Source: G963676655 sp963676655
GTDB taxonomy: Bacteria; Verrucomicrobiota; Lentisphaeria; Victivallales; Victivallaceae
Length of the DNA: 64,000 nt
NCBI GenBank assembly: GCA_963676655.2
Contig: CAXXKX010000003.1
Location: 2,728,001 to 2,792,000, forward strand
Reading direction: 5' to 3'
Below the pieces are notes generated by a model. That model saw only the letters and a list, made by a program, of their open reading frames with translations. It was not told where the DNA came from and ran no database searches. Position numbers and translations under genes: made by a program. Below are positions 1-9,292 of this stretch, in pieces; positions within the stretch are counted from its first letter, which is position 1, and every line of letters begins with the position of its first letter.

Positions 1-3000
1 AATACTCATATATGGTTATTGCCAGAAGTGCTTCCGGCAGACTGGCGTTGCTGCCCTTCCGTTCATGGTACAGTTCAACCTCAAATCCTCAGTCATACAA
101 CCGGCAGCGGACATATTGCATAACCGACCGGCCCGTTTACCGTCCGGGCGATACGGTTCACTATAAATTCTGGATCAGGGATGTTAACTATGAGAATGAT
201 GACATCGGCAAATACGGCGACAAAAGTATCACGGTCAAGGTCAACTCGGCTCGGGGAAAGGAAATCTTTAAAAAGACTGAGAAAAGTGATCGATGGGGAG
301 GTCTAAGCGGCCAGTTCACTATTCCGGAGGATGCCGACCTTGGTAACTGGATTGTTTATCTTGACCACTACAACGGATATCAGCGTTTCCGGGTTGAGGA
401 ATATAAAAAACCGGAATACGAAGTCACCGTAAAAGCCCCCGAAAAGCCAATTGTTCTTGGGCAGCCGTTCAAGGTGAAAATCGCGGCGAAATATTACTTT
501 GGCGCGCCGGTAACCAACGCCAGGGTTCGCTATACGGTAAAACGCACCGAACAAAGATTCAACTGGTTTCCGCCGACGCCGTGGGACTGGTTGTACGGCC
601 CAGGTTACTGGTGGTGTTTTCCGGTATATCGCTGGTTTGACGATATTCAATTCAGGTGCTGCATAATTTGGCCTCCGAATTATTTCACCCCGCCGCCGGA
701 ACTGGTTTGTGAGAATGAAACCGCGGTCGGCGCGGACGGAACAGTTGAGATAACCGTTGATACTGCGTTTGCCAAGGCCATGTTCGGTAAAACCGACCAT
801 CGCTACGAGATTACCGCCCAGGTTACCGACAGTTCACGCCGGACTATTGTCGGGAAAAAGAATGTGACCGCCGCCGCGGTGCCGTTCCGGGCCGCGGCCT
901 GGACCAGTCGGGGATTCTACAATACCGGGGATAATGTCAAGATCAACTTCACGGCCATAACCGCTGACCGCAAAGGCGTGCCGGTCATGGGAGATGCAAA
1001 AGTCTACCTTTTGTCTTATAATAAAAAAGGTGTTCCCTCTGAAAAAGAAGTTGGCCACTGGAAAGTGGCGGCAGCCGAGGATGGGAAGGGACACGTGGAT
1101 TTCACCGCGCCGGCCCCGGGGCAGTTCAGGGCGGTTTTTAAGTTGACTGACACCGCTAAATATACCGTCAAAGGAGATTGTGTATTCAATGTCTATGGTG
1201 AAAAACTTAAGTCAGATGATTTCCGTTTCAATCCGCTCGAATTGATTGTTGACAAGAAAACTTACAAGCCGGGTGAAAAAGTCAAACTGTTGATCAATAC
1301 CGGACTCAACAACAGCACCGTGGTGCTTTTCGTTAAACCGACCCAGCAGGCTTTTACACCGCCGCTGGTACATCGTCTCGACGGGAAATCATGGGTTTAT
1401 GAGTTTGAAATCAAGCAAGGAGATATGCCGAATTGCTTTGTGGAAGCATGGACTATTGCCGACGGCAAGTTTTACCGGAAAACCCGGTCGATCAGCGTTC
1501 CGCCTGAAAAACGAGTCGTCAATGTTGACATCAAACCCTCCAAGGCGAAATACCTTCCGGGCGGCGACGCAAAAGTCAAGGTACGGTTGACCGATATTGA
1601 CGGCAAGCCGGTCACCGGCAGTGTTGTCATGTCGATTTATGACAAATCGGTTGAATACATTAGCGGCGGCTCTAATATACCTGAAATCAAACAATTTTTC
1701 TGGAAGTGGCAGCGTCGATATTACCCCTCCTTTTATACCGTGCTGGGAATCCAGTTTAATAATATCTTGAAATCCGGCGAACTCTACATGCAGCAGCTTG
1801 GGGTATTCGGTCATTTGCCGGACATTCATGGGGATGCAGGCGGAATGGCGGCTCCCGAAATGATGACTCTCGGCTCCGCCAACCGTCGGATGATGGCGGC
1901 CCCGATGCCGATGATGGCAAGGAAATCCAAAGGCGTTATGGATAGTGACGCGATGGTGGGCGGTGTTGCCGCTGAATCTCAGCAGAGCAGTGCTGAACTC
2001 GATGAAGTACATGTCCGCAAAGAATTTGCCGATACCGCTTTCTGGGCCGGAAAACTGACACCGGACAAAAACGGTGAGGTGGAAATTTCACTCAAAATGC
2101 CGGAAAACCTGACTGCCTGGAAGATTCGTTCATGGTGCATGGCCGCCGGGACCCGTGTCGGGCAGGGCGAAACTGAAGTCATTACGTCAAAAGATTTTCT
2201 GGTTAGGCTGCAGATCCCGCGTTTTATGGTTACCGGAGACAATGCGGTTATCTCTGGAATCGTTCATAATTATCTGAATACCGCTCAGGATGTTACCGCC
2301 AGACTGCAGATCGGCGGTAAGGAACTGTTGATGACCGACAAAGCAGTCAAGATCGCCGTAATCAAGCCAAAAGGCGAGGTTCGCTTTGATTGGCACGTTA
2401 AAGCGCTGAATCCCGGAACGGCGTCTTTAACTCTGGCGGCAAAAAGTTCCGGTGGGGCTGACGCAATGCGCCTGGAATGTCCGGTCGAAGTTCACGGAAT
2501 CCTCAAACAGGATGCCTGGTGCGGCACCATTCTCAACGGCGACCCGAAAGGCAACAATGCATTTGTTTCGGTGAACCTGCCTGAAAAACGGCGTGAAGCG
2601 GAATCAAAACTTCAGGTCAATGTCTCTCCGTCTCCGGCACTGGCGATCGTCGATGCTCTGCCTTATCTGATCGGTGTTAATTACAAGAGCACGGATGCGA
2701 CTTTAAACCGTTTTCTGCCATCGATTATTACTTATGCGACCCTGAAAAAATTAAACATCAAACTGCCGCAGATTCAGGATAAGACTACAAATCTTAATCC
2801 CACAGAAACCGGTAACCCGGTAAAGCGCGCGGAACAGTGGAAACGCTGGAAGGAAAATCCGGTTTTTGATCAGAAAAAATTGGACAAACTGGTATCGCGC
2901 GGAATTCATACCCTAAAAGTTATGCAGCTTTCCGACGGCGGCTGGGGCTGGTTCTCAGGTTACTCGGAACATTCGACTGCCTATATGACGGCTTATGTTA

Positions 3001-4307
3001 TCCGCGGACTGATGGTTGCGATGGAAAACGGGGTGGCTTTAGATCAGACTATGATCAATCGTGGCCGGCAGTGGCTTGAAAATCATCAGCGGGAACGTCT
3101 GGCGGATATCATAAAATTGGAAAAGGAAAAGACCAAACCGTGGATAAGCAATACGGATGCATTGGTATTTCTTGCCTTGGTTCGCGCATCTTCGTCAAGT
3201 GAGGAAATGTCGCCGATGCAACAGCGCCTCTACCAGTACCGGGAGCAACTGAGCCCCTTTGGTAAAGCGCTTTTCGGATTGGGACTGAATCCCCAGAAAG
3301 ACAAGGAAATGTTTGATATGCTTTTGCGGAATCTGGAGCAGTATTTGAAGACTGACCGGGAAACCCAGACCGCGTATCTCGATGTCCCGACCCGCTGGTC
3401 ATGGTGGTATTGGTATGCGTCGGATACCGAAACCCAGGCTGCATACCTGAAACTGCTCTGTCGGGCCAAAGTTCATCTTGATCGGGCGGCGTGGATTGCC
3501 CGGTTCCTGATCGATAACCGGAAACACGCCAGTTACTGGCATTCTTCGCGCGATACCGCTTTCTGTGTGGAGGCTATGGCCGATTACCTTAAAGTCAGCG
3601 GCGAAACCAAACCTGATATGCAGGTTGAAATTCGCTGGGACGGCAAGCTCAAAAAGGAGATTAAAATTACCCCTGACAATCTTTTCAGTTTCGACAACCG
3701 GCTCCTGATGTACGGTGATGCCCTTAGCGGCGGCCGCCATGCGGTTCAGATTACCAGAAAAGGGAAGGGGAATCTATATTTTAATGTCTACCTGACCTAT
3801 TTTACGCTGGAGGACTTCATCAAAAAGAGCGGTCTGCATGTTAAAATCAACCGTAATTACTACTTGTTGAAACGACGGATCGATAAAGTTCTGGCCGAAG
3901 GCGCACGGGGACAGGCGGTAACGATCGGTTCTGCCACTTATGACCGGGTTCCGCTGCCGGAAAATGCCAAAGTCGAAAGCGGAGATCTTATTGAAGTGGA
4001 AATGATAGTCGAAAGCAATAATGACTACGAATATCTTTTGATTGAGGATATGAAACCGGCTGGTTGCGAGGCAGCTGAACTACGCAGCGGATATACCGGC
4101 AACAGTTTAGGCGCTTACGTTGAGTACCGGAATGACCGGGTTTGCATGTATGTGCAGCGACTTCCGCGCGGAAAGTACAGCGTCACTTACCGCTTGAAAG
4201 CCGAGATCCCCGGTTATTTCAGCGCGTTGCCGGCAAAAATAAAAGCTATTTATGCCCCGGAATTAAAGGGTAATTCCAACGAATTCAAAATAAGTATCAA
4301 GGACTAA
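1..4307 (+). CDS. Alpha-2-macroglobulin family protein, 5' end outside window, thioester lost
   Basis: Large envelope protein of the bacterial alpha-2-macroglobulin family, which in other bacteria traps attacking proteases at the cell surface. The frame is open to the window edge with no signal peptide, so the first ATG at 12 is probably internal and the gene begins upstream. Visible order: an MG2 domain with TDRPVYRPGDTV (about residue 40), MG3/MG4 strands, an aromatic- and proline-rich insert (about 180-235), a Met/Ala-rich bait-like stretch (about 610-650), the A2M domain (about 665-770), and the alpha-toroid thioester-type domain with SDGGWGW. The usual YGCVEQT motif reads YKSTDAT (residues 891-897), so Cys and Gln of the thioester are both gone. 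Without the thioester it could still bind proteases by conformational trapping only. A hairpin follows the stop. Confidence 0.93.
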   Translation, partial: YSYMVIARSASGRLALLPFRSWYSSTSNPQSYNRQRTYCITDRPVYRPGDTVHYKFWIRDVNYENDDIGKYGDKSITVKVNSARGKEIFKKTEKSDRWGGLSGQFTIPEDADLGNWIVYLDHYNGYQRFRVEEYKKPEYEVTVKAPEKPIVLGQPFKVKIAAKYYFGAPVTNARVRYTVKRTEQRFNWFPPTPWDWLYGPGYWWCFPVYRWFDDIQFRCCIIWPPNYFTPPPELVCENETAVGADGTVEITVDTAFAKAMFGKTDHRYEITAQVTDSSRRTIVGKKNVTAAAVPFRAAAWTSRGFYNTGDNVKINFTAITADRKGVPVMGDAKVYLLSYNKKGVPSEKEVGHWKVAAAEDGKGHVDFTAPAPGQFRAVFKLTDTAKYTVKGDCVFNVYGEKLKSDDFRFNPLELIVDKKTYKPGEKVKLLINTGLNNSTVVLFVKPTQQAFTPPLVHRLDGKSWVYEFEIKQGDMPNCFVEAWTIADGKFYRKTRSISVPPEKRVVNVDIKPSKAKYLPGGDAKVKVRLTDIDGKPVTGSVVMSIYDKSVEYISGGSNIPEIKQFFWKWQRRYYPSFYTVLGIQFNNILKSGELYMQQLGVFGHLPDIHGDAGGMAAPEMMTLGSANRRMMAAPMPMMARKSKGVMDSDAMVGGVAAESQQSSAELDEVHVRKEFADTAFWAGKLTPDKNGEVEISLKMPENLTAWKIRSWCMAAGTRVGQGETEVITSKDFLVRLQIPRFMVTGDNAVISGIVHNYLNTAQDVTARLQIGGKELLMTDKAVKIAVIKPKGEVRFDWHVKALNPGTASLTLAAKSSGGADAMRLECPVEVHGILKQDAWCGTILNGDPKGNNAFVSVNLPEKRREAESKLQVNVSPSPALAIVDALPYLIGVNYKSTDATLNRFLPSIITYATLKKLNIKLPQIQDKTTNLNPTETGNPVKRAEQWKRWKENPVFDQKKLDKLVSRGIHTLKVMQLSDGGWGWFSGYSEHSTAYMTAYVIRGLMVAMENGVALDQTMINRGRQWLENHQRERLADIIKLEKEKTKPWISNTDALVFLALVRASSSSEEMSPMQQRLYQYREQLSPFGKALFGLGLNPQKDKEMFDMLLRNLEQYLKTDRETQTAYLDVPTRWSWWYWYASDTETQAAYLKLLCRAKVHLDRAAWIARFLIDNRKHASYWHSSRDTAFCVEAMADYLKVSGETKPDMQVEIRWDGKLKKEIKITPDNLFSFDNRLLMYGDALSGGRHAVQITRKGKGNLYFNVYLTYFTLEDFIKKSGLHVKINRNYYLLKRRIDKVLAEGARGQAVTIGSATYDRVPLPENAKVESGDLIEVEMIVESNNDYEYLLIEDMKPAGCEAAELRSGYTGNSLGAYVEYRNDRVCMYVQRLPRGKYSVTYRLKAEIPGYFSALPAKIKAIYAPELKGNSNEFKISIKD

Positions 4308-4343
4308 TTCAGAGTAAACTCATTTCGGGAGCTCTGGTGATAA

Positions 4344-4366
4344 TTGAGGGGCGCTTTGCCCCTCAA
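4344..4366 (+). terminator. Hairpin downstream of the macroglobulin gene
   Basis: A perfect 9-bp stem (TTGAGGGGC / GCCCCTCAA) with a 5-base loop lies 37 bases after the macroglobulin stop. There is no T-run after it on either strand, so it may be a processing or pause hairpin instead of a classical terminator. No gene is seen in the rest of 4308-4553. Confidence 0.4.
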
Positions 4367-4553
4367 ACACCCTCCGCGTCTTATGCAGGCAGCGCAAAGA
4401 TTTCATCCTTGACCTTTTTTATTAAATTAAGGAATACTTTAATTTGGGGAATAAACGCTTTTTTCCCGGGCCATCATTTTTATAACCTGATATTTATATA
4501 TACGACATCATATGATGTATGTTGCGTGCATAATGCTAATCCTAACATATAAA

Positions 4554-5432
4554 TCAAGGCTTCTTCTTGAATCCCAGTTCCGCAATATCAATCCATCCGC
4601 CTTTGGCTTGATCATGATGCTGCAAGTCTCCGAACGGACCGCTTACCCTGGCAACATAATAATGCCCGTCAAGTTCAACTATTTCGGGAGCATGCATATA
4701 GTTAAAGACTTTTATCCAGGGATCTTCTTTATATTCAAAAGTTTCAGGACTTGTTGAAAAAATAACAACGGTAGAACATTTATCACGCATCAGTCGATGC
4801 CGGATAAACATGTAAAATCCTTCAGGCCGCTTGATGACAAACGGCGATTCAAGCCGGGAATGATCAGCCGTATGTGACAGATCGCAAAAAATGCGTTTTT
4901 CTTCGCTCCATTTTTCCAGGTCAGGGGATGTTCTTGCAAAAATGCAACTCCTGTTAACACCGTCCACAATGTCCCACTGACAATAATACATGTAATAAAG
5001 ATTTTCATGTTGTACGACGCAGACATCCCTTGCGTCATTTTTCTCAAAAACCGGATTGCCAAGACCCTTCCAGATCAAAGGGTCAGTTGTCTCTAAATGA
5101 TAAATCGTTCCTGGCGGTCTGCGGTAAAACAGGTGATAAACCCCAGATTTTTCAATGATGAAAGGAGCGTGTTTCTGAGGACGTTCCCCGTCCGGAAAGT
5201 TTTCTTCCAGGATCGGAGCGATGTTTCTGTATTCACCAGTTATGCAACCGGAAACGGAATGAAACAAGCTCTGTTCACTTGCCCATGTTCCGGTTCCCAT
5301 TATGCCAACTGCGTGCCATAGTCCATCCAGGTCACGGAAAATGCAAAAATCATTCAGATGGTTTTGGGGATACTCAATTATCCTCCTCCAATCCGATTTT
5401 AGATATGGAACTATCATACTTTTATTCAACAT
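4554..5432 (-). CDS. GH43/GH32-like five-bladed beta-propeller glycosidase
   Basis: 292 residues with the repeating aromatic blade pattern of the GH43/GH32/GH62/GH68 propeller superfamily. Candidate acidic residues are in LNDFCIFRD (near 30), NDARDVCVV (near 130; resembles the RDP signature) and RLESPFVI (near 195), the order expected for base, transition-state stabiliser and acid. No signal peptide is visible, so it would act in the cytoplasm on an imported oligosaccharide. It is the last gene of the minus-strand glycan cluster but is separated from the gene before it by 375 bases, so it may have its own promoter. No strong ribosome site precedes the ATG. The exact family and substrate are not decidable; it could also be a glycoside phosphorylase-like propeller. 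Confidence 0.75.
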   Translation of the reverse strand: MLNKSMIVPYLKSDWRRIIEYPQNHLNDFCIFRDLDGLWHAVGIMGTGTWASEQSLFHSVSGCITGEYRNIAPILEENFPDGERPQKHAPFIIEKSGVYHLFYRRPPGTIYHLETTDPLIWKGLGNPVFEKNDARDVCVVQHENLYYMYYCQWDIVDGVNRSCIFARTSPDLEKWSEEKRIFCDLSHTADHSRLESPFVIKRPEGFYMFIRHRLMRDKCSTVVIFSTSPETFEYKEDPWIKVFNYMHAPEIVELDGHYYVARVSGPFGDLQHHDQAKGGWIDIAELGFKKKP

Positions 5433-5807
5433 ATTTATTACTGGCTTATTTATTTTTTTAATCTTTTTTTCACTGGAGGAACATTAGTAAACACAAGCTC
5501 CCCGAACCTTCCGGTGTAATGGTGTTTGCTTGGCTCGGCCTTGACATATGATACATGTTTACCGTCGCGTTTTCTGTTCCATTAGAAATCCACATACCAT
5601 TTGTCTCCTTCTTTTGGAACAACTCATTTCAGCTCACTGAACGGGATAATCATCTTAAAATACATTTTGTTCTTCATTAAGTGTTGCGTGAAAATACATA
5701 ATCGGTTCTGCAAGCGTGTCATGGGCTTACCAATCAATATAATAATTACATTATTACTATGCATCTGCCATGCAATGTCCAAATGCGTTTTTTTTTGAAA
5801 ATACTTT
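5433..5807. other. 375-base gap with no supported gene
   Basis: AT-rich stretch between two minus-strand genes. Reading frames here are short and lack coding character. One minus-strand start near 5600 has a good GGAG site but ends after 13 codons. It may hold the promoter of the propeller gene. Confidence 0.5.
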
Positions 5808-8800
5808 TCATGGCGTTACTTTATAAACTGCACATGGAACGAACTTGCCGTTTTTTTCCACTCCTCGTTCAGTGCTTGTAGTTGAAGGAAGTTTAATCAG
5901 GCTGATATTACGAAATTTAAAACTTCCGGAAACATTATTAGCTTTCCATAAAATATGTAGCGGCGCCCTGGTTTTCTTCAGTAATTTATCAGCATCAAAC
6001 GGCAATAGGATTTTGGTCCAGTCGGAACTGACATTGCGACCTTTTACATACATATAAGTATGGGCATTGTTAGCCCGGTTGTAAACAAAAACAATAAAAT
6101 AATCTTTTTTTCCATTACCCAGCCACATTGAGTCAACTTTCATTGCCATGCTGAGCAGATATTTTTGCCCGGGACTTACAGTGAATGTTTTAGAACAAAC
6201 ACTTAACGAATTTTTTTTCTTTTCGGAAGTAAAAGATAGTATGCCATTCTGAATATCCATTGTAAAATTCTCTTGGCTTTTAAGTTGAAAATTCTTTTCA
6301 GACTTCATAAGCCCGGTAAGCAGATTAGTATTCCTGTCGTCACTTTCTATCTTAACTTTTCTTCCGATGTTGCTGGTAAGAGTTTTTTTGAAATCGCTGC
6401 AATTGCCGGTAGTGGGTATAATTTCAAAATTTACTTTTAATTCGTTACCGCTTGCCACCTTTACCGGTTTGAGCATAATATCTGCGCAAGTGGAATCATT
6501 ACTGCCAAAGCGGTAATTCATCAAAAAATTCTCCGGCATAATAAAAATAAACCCGCGTTTTTCTCCACAATGATGTATCCCGAAATTTCGACGAACAGGG
6601 AAAGCCGCATGTTTTTTATAACCCAGCAGGGAGTCTTTTTGTTGCTGCGTGAGTTTTTCCGCCGGATAAAACGCTGTTTTTCTTTGAGAAGCAACGATTT
6701 TTCCATTTGAATTGCAAAGAAGATATTCACACGCTTTAGTTCCAAAGTTAAACACATGATGACTCCAATAGCCTATGGATTGAGGTACTTCGCCGCCATT
6801 GCGGATTTGCACAGAGACCTTGATTCCCGGAGACTTCGCGTTGATTTCAAAAGTTTTGCGTATGTGGCATAACTCTAAAGCCCGGTTAATAGTCCCTTCA
6901 AAAGTGACTCGTGCGGTTTTCCCGTCATTATGGCATTCGGAAATGTTCATATCCATGATTTGATCACCGGACCAGCGGCTGCTTTTCGGAACCCAGAATA
7001 AATCCATACAGCTTCCGCCGGTATTAATATCCTGTAATATCTGATTGCCGCTGCCCGCAACCTTCCATTCCATTATTCGGCCGCCTAAAGTGCTGAAGCC
7101 AAGCTTTTGAAAAGCCGTCTTAACAGTCAAGACCGGTAGTTGCTGGTTCTTGCATTTGATGCTTTCATATCCTATTTCAATATCACCAGTTTTGCCCAGC
7201 TGGATTTGCTTCAAGGCTGATTCAGAAGCGCGTTTTTTGGCCGCTGTAAATTCGGTGCGATTTTTTTGGGGATCCAGTTTTATGAAAGAAGTTTCCGGTA
7301 TAGCGGATGTCACAAGCCAGAACCCCCATTTCCCGGCAGGAATTTTCAGTAATATATTATCAGCGTCGCGTTTTTTGTCATAAATTTCATAATAAGCCCT
7401 GTCATCATGATTAATCAAATAATATTTTCCCGGGCGATCAGCTAAATCGACTGCAAGGAACATATCCTCCCGCTTATGGAAATTAAGCGCCGCAAAAGCA
7501 GCGACAGAGCCCGATTCATAGGCTCGCCAAATGCCGCAAGCGTCCCATTGCGGATAAGACAAGTCAATATTTGTTCCGGCCGTTTGTATTGTTTTTTCAA
7601 GTAGAGGTAATGGACGCAACTTTATTTTACGGCAAGGCTGCCCATTCTGGAAAATTTCAACAGTTTCGGCAAGTATCTGTTTAGTCCGGTGCAGAGCAAA
7701 AAGCATACCTCCGTCCATTTCTGCGATACCTGGCCAATTAGCAATGCCGCGAGCTCCGAGCAATGCCGGGCTCAATGCATTTTGAATACAAGAGTCAACA
7801 TCGAAACGATAGAGTCTGCTGCGCCATGTGCCGAAGGTAGTAAAAGGAAGCAGTTTCGTGCGGGGTATTTGGGAACTTCTTTTTGCGCATTCCTGAAAAA
7901 ATCCCATTATTGAAGGATGATATATCATCGGCATGCAATAATCCAGATATTTAATATATGCCTCACAATCTATTGCTTTCCATGAGACGGTTCCATAGAA
8001 TTTCCCTTCAGGATGGTGGTGCTTGAAAATATCCCTTAATACGCCAATTGGACGGGCAAACTGGCGGTCTCGAAATATATGATAATCATTAGCATATTGC
8101 TTTTGAACAGTTGGTTTTGATAAATCGTCAGATATTTTTTGTTCTTTCATAAAAGCTTTTACCAATCCCTGGTCAGACCAGCTGCTATCAAGTTTTTTCA
8201 GCATGTGCGGTTCCCAGTCAATAGCAAATGCGTTAGTAAACGGCGAGGCATGTTTCACAAAAAAACGTTCTTCCGAACTGCGGATTTTCTTGCAGAAAGC
8301 ATCCATAGCATGAATAACTCCGCCATATTGCTCGAAAGCTTTTTTACTATAATATTTTTTGAATAGATTTTCATATCCTCCGAGCCTGAGTCCCGCGACT
8401 GTTATTCCGTTATCCAAAAGAATACGGTTGTTGCGTTCCTGTAAAGGCCTTGGACCATTATGAAAAAGAGACTCTGTTACGTTAAGGCCAAGGCGGCGCA
8501 GAAGCTTTACCCGTTCTAAAGCAAGCTCAGTAGGCAGTCCACCAATACCGGCTCCAGGTTGACCGGAATACATAATATAGGTTTTTGCCTGCTGCCGTTT
8601 GTCATCAATCGTGCCTACGCTGATTAACGGGTTTTCATCCGAGCAGAGAACCTGATCGCCATAGCAAAGTTCCCAACGGAAAGCGCTTTGAAGTTTTTTA
8701 GGCGCTTTGAACCATATATGCATGAAAAGGTATGAAGGCCGCTTAATCAGTCTTTTTTGTACACCATCGGAAGTGAATATTGCTTCATAGATGCTGTAAG

Positions 8801-9242
8801 ACTGCTTCCCGAAGCTCCGGGTTCCAGATTTTAACGGCTTTTGGAAGCGATCTTTACCTTTATCGTGATGGTTGTCAAACCCGAGCAATTCCGCCTCAGC
8901 ATCCGGCCAATATATTTTCAACTTCAAATCTTGTAATGGTTCTTTCAGATCAGAAAATTGCAGTTCACCCCCGGCGCCTCTTTTGACATAAAAGAATATC
9001 CTGTTCATTTCATTGGCAATGCATTGGACGGATTTATCCCGCCGCTTTCCCCCGGGAAAAATTCCGGCAGAAAAAGTTTCACCATAACATGTTTGCGAGG
9101 TAAGAACGATTAAAAGAATATATAATACATATTTCAATTTCATATAGAAATTCCGTGAAAGCTTTGTTCCGGACACTTCCTCAGCAGGGAAAATTTTCTG
9201 ATTTTTGCCCAGACCTTTTTGCTTTTCCTTTGAATTAACCAT
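5808..9242 (-). CDS. Large secreted glycosidase-like protein with C-terminal carbohydrate-binding-like domain
   Basis: 1144 residues. A signal peptide starts at an internal Met (residue 34, base 9143; hydrophobic run YVLYILLIVL, then Ala/Gly-type cleavage after CYG). The upstream ATG at 9242 has the better ribosome site (AAAGGA, 8 bases away), giving a charged 33-residue pre-extension. The middle (about 220-560) looks like a TIM barrel, with strand-like segments such as NAFAIDWEPHM and LDYCMPMIYHP; the latter is typical of glycosidases that place an acidic residue at a strand end. A beta-sandwich region follows (about 690-960). The last 150 residues resemble a CBM4/9-type jelly roll. Family assignment is not possible by eye. 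It sits fifth in the minus-strand glycan operon, so it is likely the exported enzyme acting on the polymer. Confidence 0.7.
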   Translation of the reverse strand: MVNSKEKQKGLGKNQKIFPAEEVSGTKLSRNFYMKLKYVLYILLIVLTSQTCYGETFSAGIFPGGKRRDKSVQCIANEMNRIFFYVKRGAGGELQFSDLKEPLQDLKLKIYWPDAEAELLGFDNHHDKGKDRFQKPLKSGTRSFGKQSYSIYEAIFTSDGVQKRLIKRPSYLFMHIWFKAPKKLQSAFRWELCYGDQVLCSDENPLISVGTIDDKRQQAKTYIMYSGQPGAGIGGLPTELALERVKLLRRLGLNVTESLFHNGPRPLQERNNRILLDNGITVAGLRLGGYENLFKKYYSKKAFEQYGGVIHAMDAFCKKIRSSEERFFVKHASPFTNAFAIDWEPHMLKKLDSSWSDQGLVKAFMKEQKISDDLSKPTVQKQYANDYHIFRDRQFARPIGVLRDIFKHHHPEGKFYGTVSWKAIDCEAYIKYLDYCMPMIYHPSIMGFFQECAKRSSQIPRTKLLPFTTFGTWRSRLYRFDVDSCIQNALSPALLGARGIANWPGIAEMDGGMLFALHRTKQILAETVEIFQNGQPCRKIKLRPLPLLEKTIQTAGTNIDLSYPQWDACGIWRAYESGSVAAFAALNFHKREDMFLAVDLADRPGKYYLINHDDRAYYEIYDKKRDADNILLKIPAGKWGFWLVTSAIPETSFIKLDPQKNRTEFTAAKKRASESALKQIQLGKTGDIEIGYESIKCKNQQLPVLTVKTAFQKLGFSTLGGRIMEWKVAGSGNQILQDINTGGSCMDLFWVPKSSRWSGDQIMDMNISECHNDGKTARVTFEGTINRALELCHIRKTFEINAKSPGIKVSVQIRNGGEVPQSIGYWSHHVFNFGTKACEYLLCNSNGKIVASQRKTAFYPAEKLTQQQKDSLLGYKKHAAFPVRRNFGIHHCGEKRGFIFIMPENFLMNYRFGSNDSTCADIMLKPVKVASGNELKVNFEIIPTTGNCSDFKKTLTSNIGRKVKIESDDRNTNLLTGLMKSEKNFQLKSQENFTMDIQNGILSFTSEKKKNSLSVCSKTFTVSPGQKYLLSMAMKVDSMWLGNGKKDYFIVFVYNRANNAHTYMYVKGRNVSSDWTKILLPFDADKLLKKTRAPLHILWKANNVSGSFKFRNISLIKLPSTTSTERGVEKNGKFVPCAVYKVTP

Positions 9243-9292
9243 AACGATTCCTTTCTCAATTTTTTATGTTTATTATATATATTTTTGCTTTT

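Noticed and set aside
303..800. Minus-strand open frame of 165 codons inside the macroglobulin gene
   Set aside because: It is antisense to an obvious domain-bearing protein, has no ribosome site and no family character.
5470..5600. Minus-strand short frames with a GGAG site in the 5433-5807 gap
   Set aside because: The frame behind the good site ends after 13 codons; the longer one starts from an internal ATG without its own site.
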